DNA of 30,035 nt from Bacillota bacterium (lineage in GTDB: Bacteria > Bacillota > Clostridia > Christensenellales > Aristaeellaceae), in contig JAEXCG010000052.1 in NCBI GenBank assembly GCA_023402355.1, positions 1 through 30,035 on the forward strand, in the 5' to 3' direction. The notes beneath the pieces are model-generated. The model saw only the letters and a program-made list of their open reading frames with translations, searched no databases and was not told the origin of the DNA. Below are positions 1-6,544 of the stretch, piece by piece (the stretch's first letter is position 1; each line of letters begins with the position of its first letter). A program made the position numbers and the translations under genes.

Positions 1-31
1 AAAAGACGAGCACGCTTTCGGGCAGCAGATT

Positions 32-331
32 CTACACGAACTGCAACCTGCCCAGCGCCTCGTCCGGCTGAAAGTCCATCTGCACCGCCGAGGCAACGCG
101 GCTCATCACGCCGTCCGCCGCCGGGCCGCCGATGTTGGCAAAGCTCATCACCGCGAGCACCGCCGCCGTGCACAGCGCGCAGTCCCTGAGTAGCCGCTCG
201 GGCAGCGTGAGCCCGCCCTTCTCCTGCTCCCGCTGCTGCCTGGAACCGGGCTTCGCGCCCGTGCCCGGCGCGCGCCGCTCACGCACCTGCATGCTGCCGA
301 CGTGAATGACATGTCTGTCCGGATTGCTCAT
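32..331 (-). CDS. Membrane protein N-terminal part, interrupted by in-frame TAG
   Basis: This 99-residue product has a charged amino-terminal tail (about residues 1-43) and one probable membrane segment (about 47-70), ending in LGRLQFV. The start ATG follows GGGAGG at about 8 bases. The reading frame stops at a TAG at 32-34, but the same frame stays open to the window edge and reads NLLPESVLVF. That continuation resembles the membrane-proximal region of Clostridial M23-type peptidases (recollection, not a search). So this is either the first part of a gene broken by a nonsense change or a genuine short membrane protein. TAG is used as an ordinary stop elsewhere in the window, which argues against recoding. 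The gene is divergent from nadE. No function can be assigned with confidence. Confidence 0.5.
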   Translation of the reverse strand: MSNPDRHVIHVGSMQVRERRAPGTGAKPGSRQQREQEKGGLTLPERLLRDCALCTAAVLAVMSFANIGGPAADGVMSRVASAVQMDFQPDEALGRLQFV

Positions 332-390
332 GTTTCATCCCTCCCGCATCGTACTGATTCCTATGCGATGGCCGGCGGAATCATGCCGCC

Positions 391-406
391 GCGGTTGTAC
401 AACCGC
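391..406. promoter_or_regulatory. Perfect 16-base palindrome, possible operator of nadE
   Basis: The sequence GCGGTTGTACAACCGC is its own reverse complement with no loop, which suits a dimeric repressor site rather than a terminator. It lies between the divergent membrane gene and nadE, 61 bases before the nadE start, and overlaps the proposed -35 region. The regulator is unknown. Confidence 0.45.
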
Positions 407-423
407 CCCAAATGTGGTACAGT
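395..423 (+). promoter_or_regulatory. Candidate nadE promoter
   Basis: A weak -35 TTGTAC (395-400) and a -10 TACAGT (418-423) are separated by 17 bases, and the -10 ends 44 bases before the TTG start. Three of six -35 bases match consensus, so the site would be weak or need activation. It overlaps the palindrome at 391-406. Confidence 0.35.
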
Positions 424-467
424 AAGGAAAATAAATTTCGTCCCATCGCTGGAAAGGATGATGAACT

Positions 468-2804
468 TTGCTTAGTGGAATGCTCCGCGTGGGCGCCGCC
501 GTGCCGCGCGTACACGTCGCGGACTGCGATCAAAATACACAGAATATCATCGAGCTCTTCGACCGCGCCGCAGACGCGGGCGTGCGCATCCTCGTCTTTC
601 CCGAGCTGTGCCTGTGCGGCTACACCTGCGGCGACCTGCTGCTGCAGCCCACGCTGCAGCAGGCCGCGCTCGAGGGGCTGCTGCGCATCGCCGCGCACGG
701 CGGACCCGTCGTCTCCATCGTCGGTCTGCCGCTGAGGGCGGGCGGGCGGCTGTTCAACTGCGCCGCCGTCGTTTCGGACGGGCGCGTGGCCGGTGTCGCG
801 GTCAAGCAGCACCTGCCCAACTACGGCGAATTTTACGAGCGGCGCTGGTTTTCGCCCGCGAGCGAAGCGCCCGCCACGATTTCCCTCGCGGGCGAAACCG
901 TGCCCATGGGCGGCGGGCTGCTCTTTGAGAGCGGTGAGGCCTGCTTCGGCGTGGAGGTCTGCGAGGATTTATGGGTGCCCGCGCCGCCCTCCGGTCCGCT
1001 GTGTATGGCGGGCGCACAGCTCATCTTCAACCCCTCCGCCAGCGACGAGGTCGTCACCAAGCATCGCTACCGCGCGGAGCTGATCGCGCAGCAGTCCGCG
1101 CGCTGCATGTGCGGCTACGTCTACGCGGGCGCGGGCTACGGCGAATCGACGACCGACCTCGTCTTCGCGGGCTACGCGGGCATTTACGAGAACGGCCGCC
1201 TGCTCGCTGAAAACAAGCGCTTTGCCCGCAGCGAATCGCTGACGGTCGCGGACGTGGACCTGCAGCGCCTCAGCTTCCAGCGCGCGCGCAACAGCTCCTT
1301 CTTCACGGACGCGCCGCAGGGCCTGCGCCGCGTTCCGATCGCGCTTCACGGCGTGGACAAGGCCGACCTGATAAGGCCCGTCTCGCCCATGCCCTTCGTG
1401 CCCACGGGCGCGGAGCGCGAGACGCGCACGCAGGAGATTCTCGCCATTCAAAAGAACGGGCTGCTCACCCGCTTTGACCATACGGGGCTTCGCAAGGCGG
1501 TCATCGGCGTTTCGGGCGGCCTGGATTCGACGCTGACGCTGCTCGTCACGGCGCACGCCTTCCGCGAGGCGGGCTACCCCGCCGATGGGCTGCACGCGAT
1601 CACGATGCCGGGCTTTGGCACCGGCAGCCGCACGCTGAAAAACGCCCGCGCGCTCATGGCGCGCCTGGGCTGCACGGTAAAGGAGATTCCCATCGGCCCC
1701 TCGGTCACGCAGCACTTTGCGGACATCGGCCAGGACCCTGACGTGCACGACGTGGCCTATGAAAACGCACAGGCGCGCGAACGCACGCAGGTGCTGATGG
1801 ACTACGCCAACCGCATCGGCGCCCTGGTGATGGGCACGGGCGACCTTTCCGAGCTGGCGCTGGGCTGGTGCACCTATAACGGCGACCAGATGTCCATGTA
1901 CAACATCAACGGCAGCGTGCCCAAGACGCTGATTCAGCACCTGGTGCGCTACATGGGCCATCAGGTGTTCGGCGGGGAAATCGCCGCCATCGTGGACGAC
2001 ATTCTAGATACGCCGATCTCCCCGGAGCTGATCCCCTCAAAGGAGGGCGAGGAGCTCTCCCAGCGCACGGAGGACGTGCTGGGCGCTTACGCGCTGCACG
2101 ACTTCTTCCTCTACAACATGATGGACTGCGGCGCGGGGCCGGACAAGCTGCTCGCGCTGGCGGAAACCGCCTTTGCCGGGTCCTACACGCGCCGCCAGAT
2201 CGTGGACGCGCTGGAGACGTTCACGCGCCGCTTTTTCAGCCAGCAGTTCAAGCGCTCGTGCATGCCGGACGGCCCCAAGGTCGGCAGCGTGAGCCTTTCG
2301 CCGCGCGGCGACTGGCGCATGCCCAGCGACGCAAGCGCGGCGCTGTGGCTGGGGCAGGTGCGCGCGCTTCGTCAGAGCCTCAGCTATTGCGAGGTCTATC
2401 CCCTCGGCGGGCTCGCCGATTATCGCTTTATCGTGGTGCTCTCGCGCTATCAGGGCAAGATCCTGCTCAGCCAGCACAAGAAGCGCGCCACCTGGGAGAC
2501 GCAGGGCGGCCACATCGAGCCCGGCGAATCGCCCGAGGAAGCGGCGCGGCGCGAGCTGTACGAAGAATCCGGCGCGACGGACTTCACGCTGACGCCACTC
2601 TTCGACTACCGCGCGGGCGACGAGAAGGATTCCTCCAACGGCAGGGTCTTCTTCGCGGACATCCGCGCGCTCTCGGGGCTGCCCGAAAGTGAAATGGCGC
2701 GCACCTGCACGTTTGACGGCCTGCCGGAAAATCTGACGTATCCGGCGATCACGCCGGTGCTGTTCAGGGCGGCAAAGGAACGGTTCCCCGAATGTAAGCT
2801 GTAA
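468..2804 (+). CDS. nadE: Glutamine-dependent NAD+ synthetase with C-terminal Nudix domain
   Basis: NadE makes NAD+ from nicotinic acid adenine dinucleotide, ATP and glutamine-derived ammonia in the cytosol. Residues 5-270 are a nitrilase-fold glutaminase with the triad Glu46, Lys113 and Cys165 (GVEVCEDLW). Residues about 325-630 are the synthetase, with the PP-loop VIGVSGGLDST at 345-355. Residues about 640-778 are an added Nudix hydrolase with a complete Nudix box at 681-703 (Gly681, Glu687, Arg695, Glu696, Glu699, Glu700). Clostridial NadE is usually about 640 residues, so the 778-residue length reflects this fusion. The TTG start at 468 is preferred because AAAGGA lies 9 bases upstream; the in-frame ATG at 480 has no spacing to a ribosome site. 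It is the only plus-strand gene and ends at a strong hairpin. Confidence 0.93.
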   Translation: MLSGMLRVGAAVPRVHVADCDQNTQNIIELFDRAADAGVRILVFPELCLCGYTCGDLLLQPTLQQAALEGLLRIAAHGGPVVSIVGLPLRAGGRLFNCAAVVSDGRVAGVAVKQHLPNYGEFYERRWFSPASEAPATISLAGETVPMGGGLLFESGEACFGVEVCEDLWVPAPPSGPLCMAGAQLIFNPSASDEVVTKHRYRAELIAQQSARCMCGYVYAGAGYGESTTDLVFAGYAGIYENGRLLAENKRFARSESLTVADVDLQRLSFQRARNSSFFTDAPQGLRRVPIALHGVDKADLIRPVSPMPFVPTGAERETRTQEILAIQKNGLLTRFDHTGLRKAVIGVSGGLDSTLTLLVTAHAFREAGYPADGLHAITMPGFGTGSRTLKNARALMARLGCTVKEIPIGPSVTQHFADIGQDPDVHDVAYENAQARERTQVLMDYANRIGALVMGTGDLSELALGWCTYNGDQMSMYNINGSVPKTLIQHLVRYMGHQVFGGEIAAIVDDILDTPISPELIPSKEGEELSQRTEDVLGAYALHDFFLYNMMDCGAGPDKLLALAETAFAGSYTRRQIVDALETFTRRFFSQQFKRSCMPDGPKVGSVSLSPRGDWRMPSDASAALWLGQVRALRQSLSYCEVYPLGGLADYRFIVVLSRYQGKILLSQHKKRATWETQGGHIEPGESPEEAARRELYEESGATDFTLTPLFDYRAGDEKDSSNGRVFFADIRALSGLPESEMARTCTFDGLPENLTYPAITPVLFRAAKERFPECKL

Positions 2805-2816
2805 GCGGAAAAGAAA

Positions 2817-2860
2817 ACGCGCGGCCCGGAGCTGAATGAAGGTAGCTCCGGGCCGCGCGT
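2817..2860. terminator. Bidirectional terminator between convergent genes
   Basis: A perfect 17-base-pair GC-rich stem (2817-2833 with 2844-2860) encloses a 10-base loop. On the minus strand it is followed by a U-rich run (TTTTCTTTTCC), and on the plus strand by a weaker CGTTGTG tail. It serves both nadE and the anti-sigma-like gene. Confidence 0.85.
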
Positions 2861-2878
2861 CGTTGTGTCAACGCCGGT

Positions 2879-3874
2879 CTACTCAAACGTAAGGGCGAGC
2901 GGCTCCCCGACGGGTTCGCCGTTCGTCGCCGCCTGCAAGCAGAGCTTTCGGGGCAGCTTTTCAAAGGCGTCCACGCCGTTCGTCCAAAGGGAAGTCGAGG
3001 TCGGATTTACCACGTTCCCCGCTTCGTCCAGCACCAGCACGTCCATGCCCGTGTACGTCCTGGAGCCGTCCGCATAGTCGATATCCACCACGGTCTGCAT
3101 GGGGGTGAAGGTGAAGACCACGCGGTCGATCACCTTTCCGTTCAGATCGCCAGGGTGATCGAAGGTAAAGGTGCGGTTTTCCGAAGTGTAATCGGCAAGC
3201 TCAAAGTCGATAAACTGTTTTTCTTTTTCGCCCTCTACTTCTTGATCAAACTTGAAAACGCCCGCTTTAAACCGCAGCTCGCTTGATTTCAGCTCCTCTT
3301 CGCCGAATGTCAGAATCATGGAGAGCACGTTGTCCGCCTCCTGATAGTACATAAAGCTCATCTCGCCGATTTCCTGCGCGCCCTCCTCGGTCAGGAACGA
3401 CATCCCCGGATCGACGGGGCAATAAAACGCGCCGTACTGCGCCAGCAGCTCCTCTTCCGTTTCCGCCTTGCCCTCTAACCGCCGGTCGTCCCAGGGCACC
3501 ATGGCCGTGCCCTCCGGGCTCCTGTATTCGATCACCAGATGTCCGACAAATCCATCCCAAACCGCTTCCCGCACGGTCACCGTCGCGTCCCCTACGCGCT
3601 TTGAAGCCTGCGGGTATTCCACGAGCTGTCGCGCGCCGGAATTCATCCGCTCGCCGTACATCCAGTCCAAAAAATCCCCTACGCCATACTGCCTCGCCAC
3701 CGCCAGCGCGGTGCCGCCCAGCAAAAGCGCCAGCGCGCAGACGATCACGACCGTCCGAAACACATGCTTTTTCACGACGCGTTCCTCCTCAAGCTGTGAC
3801 AGGGTATGCGCAACACGCACGGCAAGGCTCTCCGGCAGCGGCTCGTAAGCGCGCCGCCAATCTTCGCGCTTCAT
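2879..3874 (-). CDS. Membrane-anchored anti-sigma-like protein (DUF4179-like)
   Basis: A 331-residue protein with a short cytosolic head (1-39, several acidic and basic residues), one membrane segment at about 40-60, and a large exported domain rich in beta-type sequence. This is the layout of DUF4179-type proteins encoded beside ECF sigma factors, where the head is thought to hold the sigma factor. The family name is from memory, not a search. Its ATG overlaps the TGA of the sigma gene (ATGA), so the two are translationally coupled, which supports a sigma/anti-sigma pair. It ends at TAG just before the terminator at 2817-2860. No enzymatic motif is visible in the exported part, and the sensed signal is unknown. 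Confidence 0.72.
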   Translation of the reverse strand: MKREDWRRAYEPLPESLAVRVAHTLSQLEEERVVKKHVFRTVVIVCALALLLGGTALAVARQYGVGDFLDWMYGERMNSGARQLVEYPQASKRVGDATVTVREAVWDGFVGHLVIEYRSPEGTAMVPWDDRRLEGKAETEEELLAQYGAFYCPVDPGMSFLTEEGAQEIGEMSFMYYQEADNVLSMILTFGEEELKSSELRFKAGVFKFDQEVEGEKEKQFIDFELADYTSENRTFTFDHPGDLNGKVIDRVVFTFTPMQTVVDIDYADGSRTYTGMDVLVLDEAGNVVNPTSTSLWTNGVDAFEKLPRKLCLQAATNGEPVGEPLALTFE

Positions 3875-4335
3875 TCGATCTCCTCCTTCAGAAGGGCGCG
3901 CAGGCTTTCGCGCGCACGGGCAAGCCGCGAACAGACCGCGCCTTTGGTCGTGCCCAGCATCGAGGCGACCTCCTCCACGCTATACCCTTCCATGTAATGC
4001 AGCACGGTCGCGCTGCGCAGCTTTTGCGGCAGGCGTTCAAGCGCCCGGCGCAGGTCCTCGTTCTGCGAAGCCCCCTCGGGCGGCGCGACCTGCTCCACCG
4101 GCGTCGTGCGCCGCTGCCTGCGCAAGATGGCGATGCACTCCCGGATGAGGATGCGGACCAGCCAGGTGTCAAAATACCGCTCGGCCCGAAGGGTATCCCG
4201 CTTCTGCCAGGCCTTGAAAATCGCCTCGCTGATCGCGTCCAGCCGGTCGTGCTCGCATGCAAGGTAACTGCACGCGATGCGGTACAGGCTGCCCTGCGCC
4301 GAGGTAACCCTCGCGGCGAAGTCCTCCTTGTCCAT
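3871..4335 (-). CDS. ECF-type RNA polymerase sigma factor
   Basis: This 154-residue protein has a sigma-70 region 2 (about residues 16-76) and a region 4 helix-turn-helix (about 95-148, with LPQKLRSATVLHYMEGYS then the recognition helix around GTTKGAVCSRLARAR). There is no region 1 or 3, as in ECF factors. The frame is open further upstream, but the ATG at 4335 is chosen because a perfect AGGAGG sits 6 bases before it and the protein then starts at the normal family position. It overlaps the downstream membrane gene by 4 bases, which implies co-translation with its likely antagonist. Regulon and trigger cannot be read from the sequence. Confidence 0.9.
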   Translation of the reverse strand: MDKEDFAARVTSAQGSLYRIACSYLACEHDRLDAISEAIFKAWQKRDTLRAERYFDTWLVRILIRECIAILRRQRRTTPVEQVAPPEGASQNEDLRRALERLPQKLRSATVLHYMEGYSVEEVASMLGTTKGAVCSRLARARESLRALLKEEIE

Positions 4336-4356
4336 GGTGTTCCTCCTCTTTGGATG

Positions 4357-4402
4357 CCCCGACGTCCAACGCCGGTCGGGGCCCGGGCCGCTCACGCGGC
4401 CC
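4357..4402 (-). other. Two hairpins in the sigma-factor leader
   Basis: Two GC-rich inverted repeats lie just before the sigma gene: a 6-pair stem at 4385-4390/4397-4402 and a 7-pair stem at 4357-4363/4375-4381. Neither has a U run in the direction of the gene, so they are not terminators for it. The rest of the 209-base gap (4336-4544) holds the upstream terminator and no convincing promoter that I could recognise. Confidence 0.45.
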
Positions 4403-4505
4403 CTTCTTTTGAAAGCGCGCTTCATCCATTAGACGCGCGAGCGCGGCCCCAGATTCAGGAAAAGAAAACTTTCCCGCGTTTCATCAAAGGATTTTCCCCA
4501 AAAAC

Positions 4506-4531
4506 AAAAACCGGCCGAAGTGCTCGGCCGG
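4506..4531 (-). terminator. Terminator of the rhodanese/reductase operon
   Basis: An 8-base-pair stem CCGGCCGA/TCGGCCGG (4511-4518 and 4524-4531) with a 5-base loop is followed on the minus strand by TTTTTGTTTTTGG. It lies 13 bases beyond the stop of the reductase gene. Confidence 0.88.
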
Positions 4532-4544
4532 GCAGAAGAATGAT

Positions 4545-5912
4545 TTACAGGCTGAACAGGTCGTTCAGCGCCTCCGTCATCGTGGGATGGGTGAAGACCT
4601 GATCGCGAAGCGCCGTGTAGGGCGCGCCCAGGTCCATGGCCAGCTTCACGACGTTGATCGTCTCGTAGGACTCGCTGCAAAGCAGCATGACGCCCAGGAT
4701 TTTGCCCGTTCCGGCGTCCACGACCGCCTTGAGCAGGCCGTCCGTCGCCCGAAGCACCTGGGCCTTGGGCACCGCCGCCGCGGGCATCTTCATCACGCGC
4801 ACATCGTATCCAGCAGCCCTCGCTTCGCGTTCATTCAGGCCCACGCGGGCATAGGGCGTGTGCAGGAACACGCTGTAGGGCACGTTCCGGCGGTCCGCCG
4901 TGGTGTAGGGCTTGCCGCCGGAGAGCTGCGGCCAGACGACCCGGAAGTCGTCCAGCGACACGTAGGTGTGCTGCGCGCCGCCGTTCACGTCGCCCAGCGC
5001 CCAGATGCCCGGCGCGGTGGTGCGAAGCTGTTCGTCCACCTGCACAGCCCCCCGGGGCGTGAGCTGAACGCCCGCCGCCTCGCAGTTCAGCCCCTGCGTG
5101 TTGGGCACGCGCCCCGTCGCGACCAGCACCGCGTCCGCCTCGAAGCGCTGAACCGTGCCCTCCACGTCCGCCGTCACGACCGGCCCCTGCGCGCCCCGCT
5201 CGACCTTCTGCGTCTTCGCGTGAAAGCGGAAGGAGATGCCCTGCGCCTCCAGCACAGCGCGAATCGCCTGCGCCACGTCCTCGTCCTCGCGCGGCAGGAA
5301 GTCGCCGGTATCCTGCAAAACGGTCACCTGGCTGCCGAAATCCGCGAACATGGAGGCGAACTCCAGCCCGATATACCCGCCGCCGATGACGACGAGGCGG
5401 CGCGGCAGCCCGTCGACGTCCATCAGCCCCGCGCTGGTGTAGACGCCCGGCGTCTCCCGAATGCCCTCGATGGGCGGAATGCGGGCGGTGGAGCCGGTAT
5501 TGATGAAGATTTGGCCGCTCTCCAGAAGAAATGCGCCCTTCTCCCCCGTCACTTCTACCTGATGCGCGCCCACAAAACGGGCATGCCCATCGTAAACGGT
5601 GACGTTCTCCATTTTATCGAGCTTATCGAAGTTCTTCTTGCGCAGCATCGCCGTCAGCCGGCGCTTTTCTTCGACGGCCTGCCTAAACGCCGCGGCCTTT
5701 TCCGCCTCGGGGGCGCGCGGGTCCGCCTTCGCCGCGCTCGTAATCAGCGATTTGGAGGGGATGCACCCCACGTTGATGCAGGTGCCGCCGTACATGTTGG
5801 AATCCATCTCCGCCAGGGCCACCTTTTTCCCGCTCGCGCCGAGCTTTGCGGCCAGCGTCTTGCCGCCCTTGCCAAACCCGATGATGATCGCGTCGTACTC
5901 ATTCTTTTTCAT
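4545..5912 (-). CDS. FAD-dependent pyridine nucleotide-disulfide oxidoreductase, RclA/MerA type
   Basis: A cytosolic flavoprotein of 455 residues that uses NAD(P)H to reduce a disulfide or similar oxidised substrate. Visible parts are the FAD-binding GFGKGG (12-17), the redox-active pair Cys45 and Cys50 in GTCINVGC, the NAD(P)-binding GGGYIG (177-182), and the C-terminal dimer interface with His442 in FTHPTMTEAL. Length and motifs fit the RclA (YkgC) branch, whose members reduce hypothiocyanous acid or protect against oxidative chlorine; lipoamide dehydrogenase is less likely because no 2-oxoacid dehydrogenase genes are near. It is 29 bases downstream of a rhodanese lipoprotein gene and shares its promoter. 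The exact substrate is not established. Confidence 0.85.
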   Translation of the reverse strand: MKKNEYDAIIIGFGKGGKTLAAKLGASGKKVALAEMDSNMYGGTCINVGCIPSKSLITSAAKADPRAPEAEKAAAFRQAVEEKRRLTAMLRKKNFDKLDKMENVTVYDGHARFVGAHQVEVTGEKGAFLLESGQIFINTGSTARIPPIEGIRETPGVYTSAGLMDVDGLPRRLVVIGGGYIGLEFASMFADFGSQVTVLQDTGDFLPREDEDVAQAIRAVLEAQGISFRFHAKTQKVERGAQGPVVTADVEGTVQRFEADAVLVATGRVPNTQGLNCEAAGVQLTPRGAVQVDEQLRTTAPGIWALGDVNGGAQHTYVSLDDFRVVWPQLSGGKPYTTADRRNVPYSVFLHTPYARVGLNEREARAAGYDVRVMKMPAAAVPKAQVLRATDGLLKAVVDAGTGKILGVMLLCSESYETINVVKLAMDLGAPYTALRDQVFTHPTMTEALNDLFSL

Positions 5913-5941
5913 GTTCTATCCCATCCCTTTCTCATATCGCC

Positions 5942-6388
5942 TTATTCGGCCGTCATTGCGCCCGGCTCGTCGCCCGTCACCGTGTCGTACGTCCAATCGA
6001 TGATGCCGCCCATGTCGTAAACGTGCCGATACCCCATCTGCACCAGCTTGTCGGCAGCCTGTTTGCTGCGAACGCCCGACCGGCAGTAGACGATCAGCGA
6101 TGCCTCGGGGTCCGGCAGCGCCTCCGGCTTTTGATCCGCGATGTCCTCGTTCGGGAGGTTGATCGCGCCCGGCACGTGGCCGTCCTCGTACTCGTCGGCC
6201 CTTCGCACGTCCACCACCGTCACGCCGCCCGCGTCCATCATGCGCTTGGCCTCGGCGGCGTCGATCTTCTGGTACGCCGCTGCGCCCTCCGTCGCCTCGC
6301 TTTCCTTTTTCCGCTGCGAACCGCACCCCGTCAGCAGCAAGCCCAGCACAGCCAGCCCCATCAGCAAGATCACGCCTTTTCGTACCAT
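5942..6388 (-). CDS. Rhodanese-domain lipoprotein
   Basis: A 148-residue exported protein with a lipoprotein signal peptide (positive start, hydrophobic core, lipobox LLTGC with Cys22), a short charged linker, and one rhodanese domain. The active-site loop is VYCRSGVRS, with catalytic Cys102, so it is probably an active sulfur or persulfide carrier outside the membrane. The ATG at 6388 is preferred: an alternative TTG at 6403 has no ribosome binding site, while the shorter form starts with a standard MVRKG signal sequence. A consensus promoter lies directly upstream. The gene heads a two-gene operon with the flavin disulfide reductase, which suggests a role in thiol or reactive-sulfur balance; that link is inference. 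Confidence 0.88.
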   Translation of the reverse strand: MVRKGVILLMGLAVLGLLLTGCGSQRKKESEATEGAAAYQKIDAAEAKRMMDAGGVTVVDVRRADEYEDGHVPGAINLPNEDIADQKPEALPDPEASLIVYCRSGVRSKQAADKLVQMGYRHVYDMGGIIDWTYDTVTGDEPGAMTAE

Positions 6389-6427
6389 GCTTTTCCGCCC
6401 CAATCTGTATTTTTATTTTATACAGTA

Positions 6428-6456
6428 ATAATACCAATTACAGTTCCAAATGTCAA
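6428..6456 (-). promoter_or_regulatory. Consensus sigma-A promoter of the rhodanese operon
   Basis: The -35 TTGACA (6451-6456) and -10 TATTAT (6428-6433) are 17 bases apart on the minus strand. A TACAGT direct repeat (plus-strand sense, 6421-6426 and 6439-6444) flanks the -10 box. Transcription would begin about 35 bases before the chosen ATG. Confidence 0.85.
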
Positions 6457-6501
6457 GGGAAAATTGTGCTTGCCGAAAATTTTCTTTAAAGACGCGCAAA
6501 A

Positions 6502-6536
6502 AGCGCGCCCTGCTTTTTGAAAAAGCAAGGCGCGCT
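6502..6536 (-). terminator. Terminator after the nucleoside phosphorylase gene
   Basis: A two-part stem of 8 and 7 base pairs (AGCGCGCC/GGCGCGCT and TGCTTTT/AAAAGCA, split by one mismatch) closes a 3-base loop and is followed on the minus strand by a short T run. It sits 8 bases beyond the stop codon. Confidence 0.85.
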
Positions 6537-6544
6537 CTATGAAT

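Noticed and set aside
32..34. Recoding of TAG as an amino acid
   Set aside because: Other genes in the window end at TAG followed by terminators or intergenic sequence, and RF1, which reads UAG, is encoded and intact.
969..1961. A 330-residue minus-strand frame within nadE
   Set aside because: Antisense to the synthetase domain, with biased composition and no recognisable fold.
4385..4410. Plus-strand terminator signature (GC stem then TTCTTTT) upstream of the sigma gene
   Set aside because: No plus-strand gene leads into it, so it is more likely part of the sigma leader or chance.
3601..4602. A 333-residue plus-strand frame opposite the sigma/anti-sigma pair
   Set aside because: The minus-strand genes have ribosome sites, overlap coupling and recognised domains; this frame has none of these.
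4587..6020. A 477-residue plus-strand frame opposite the flavin reductase
   Set aside because: The reductase on the other strand has complete catalytic motifs; the antisense product is compositional noise.
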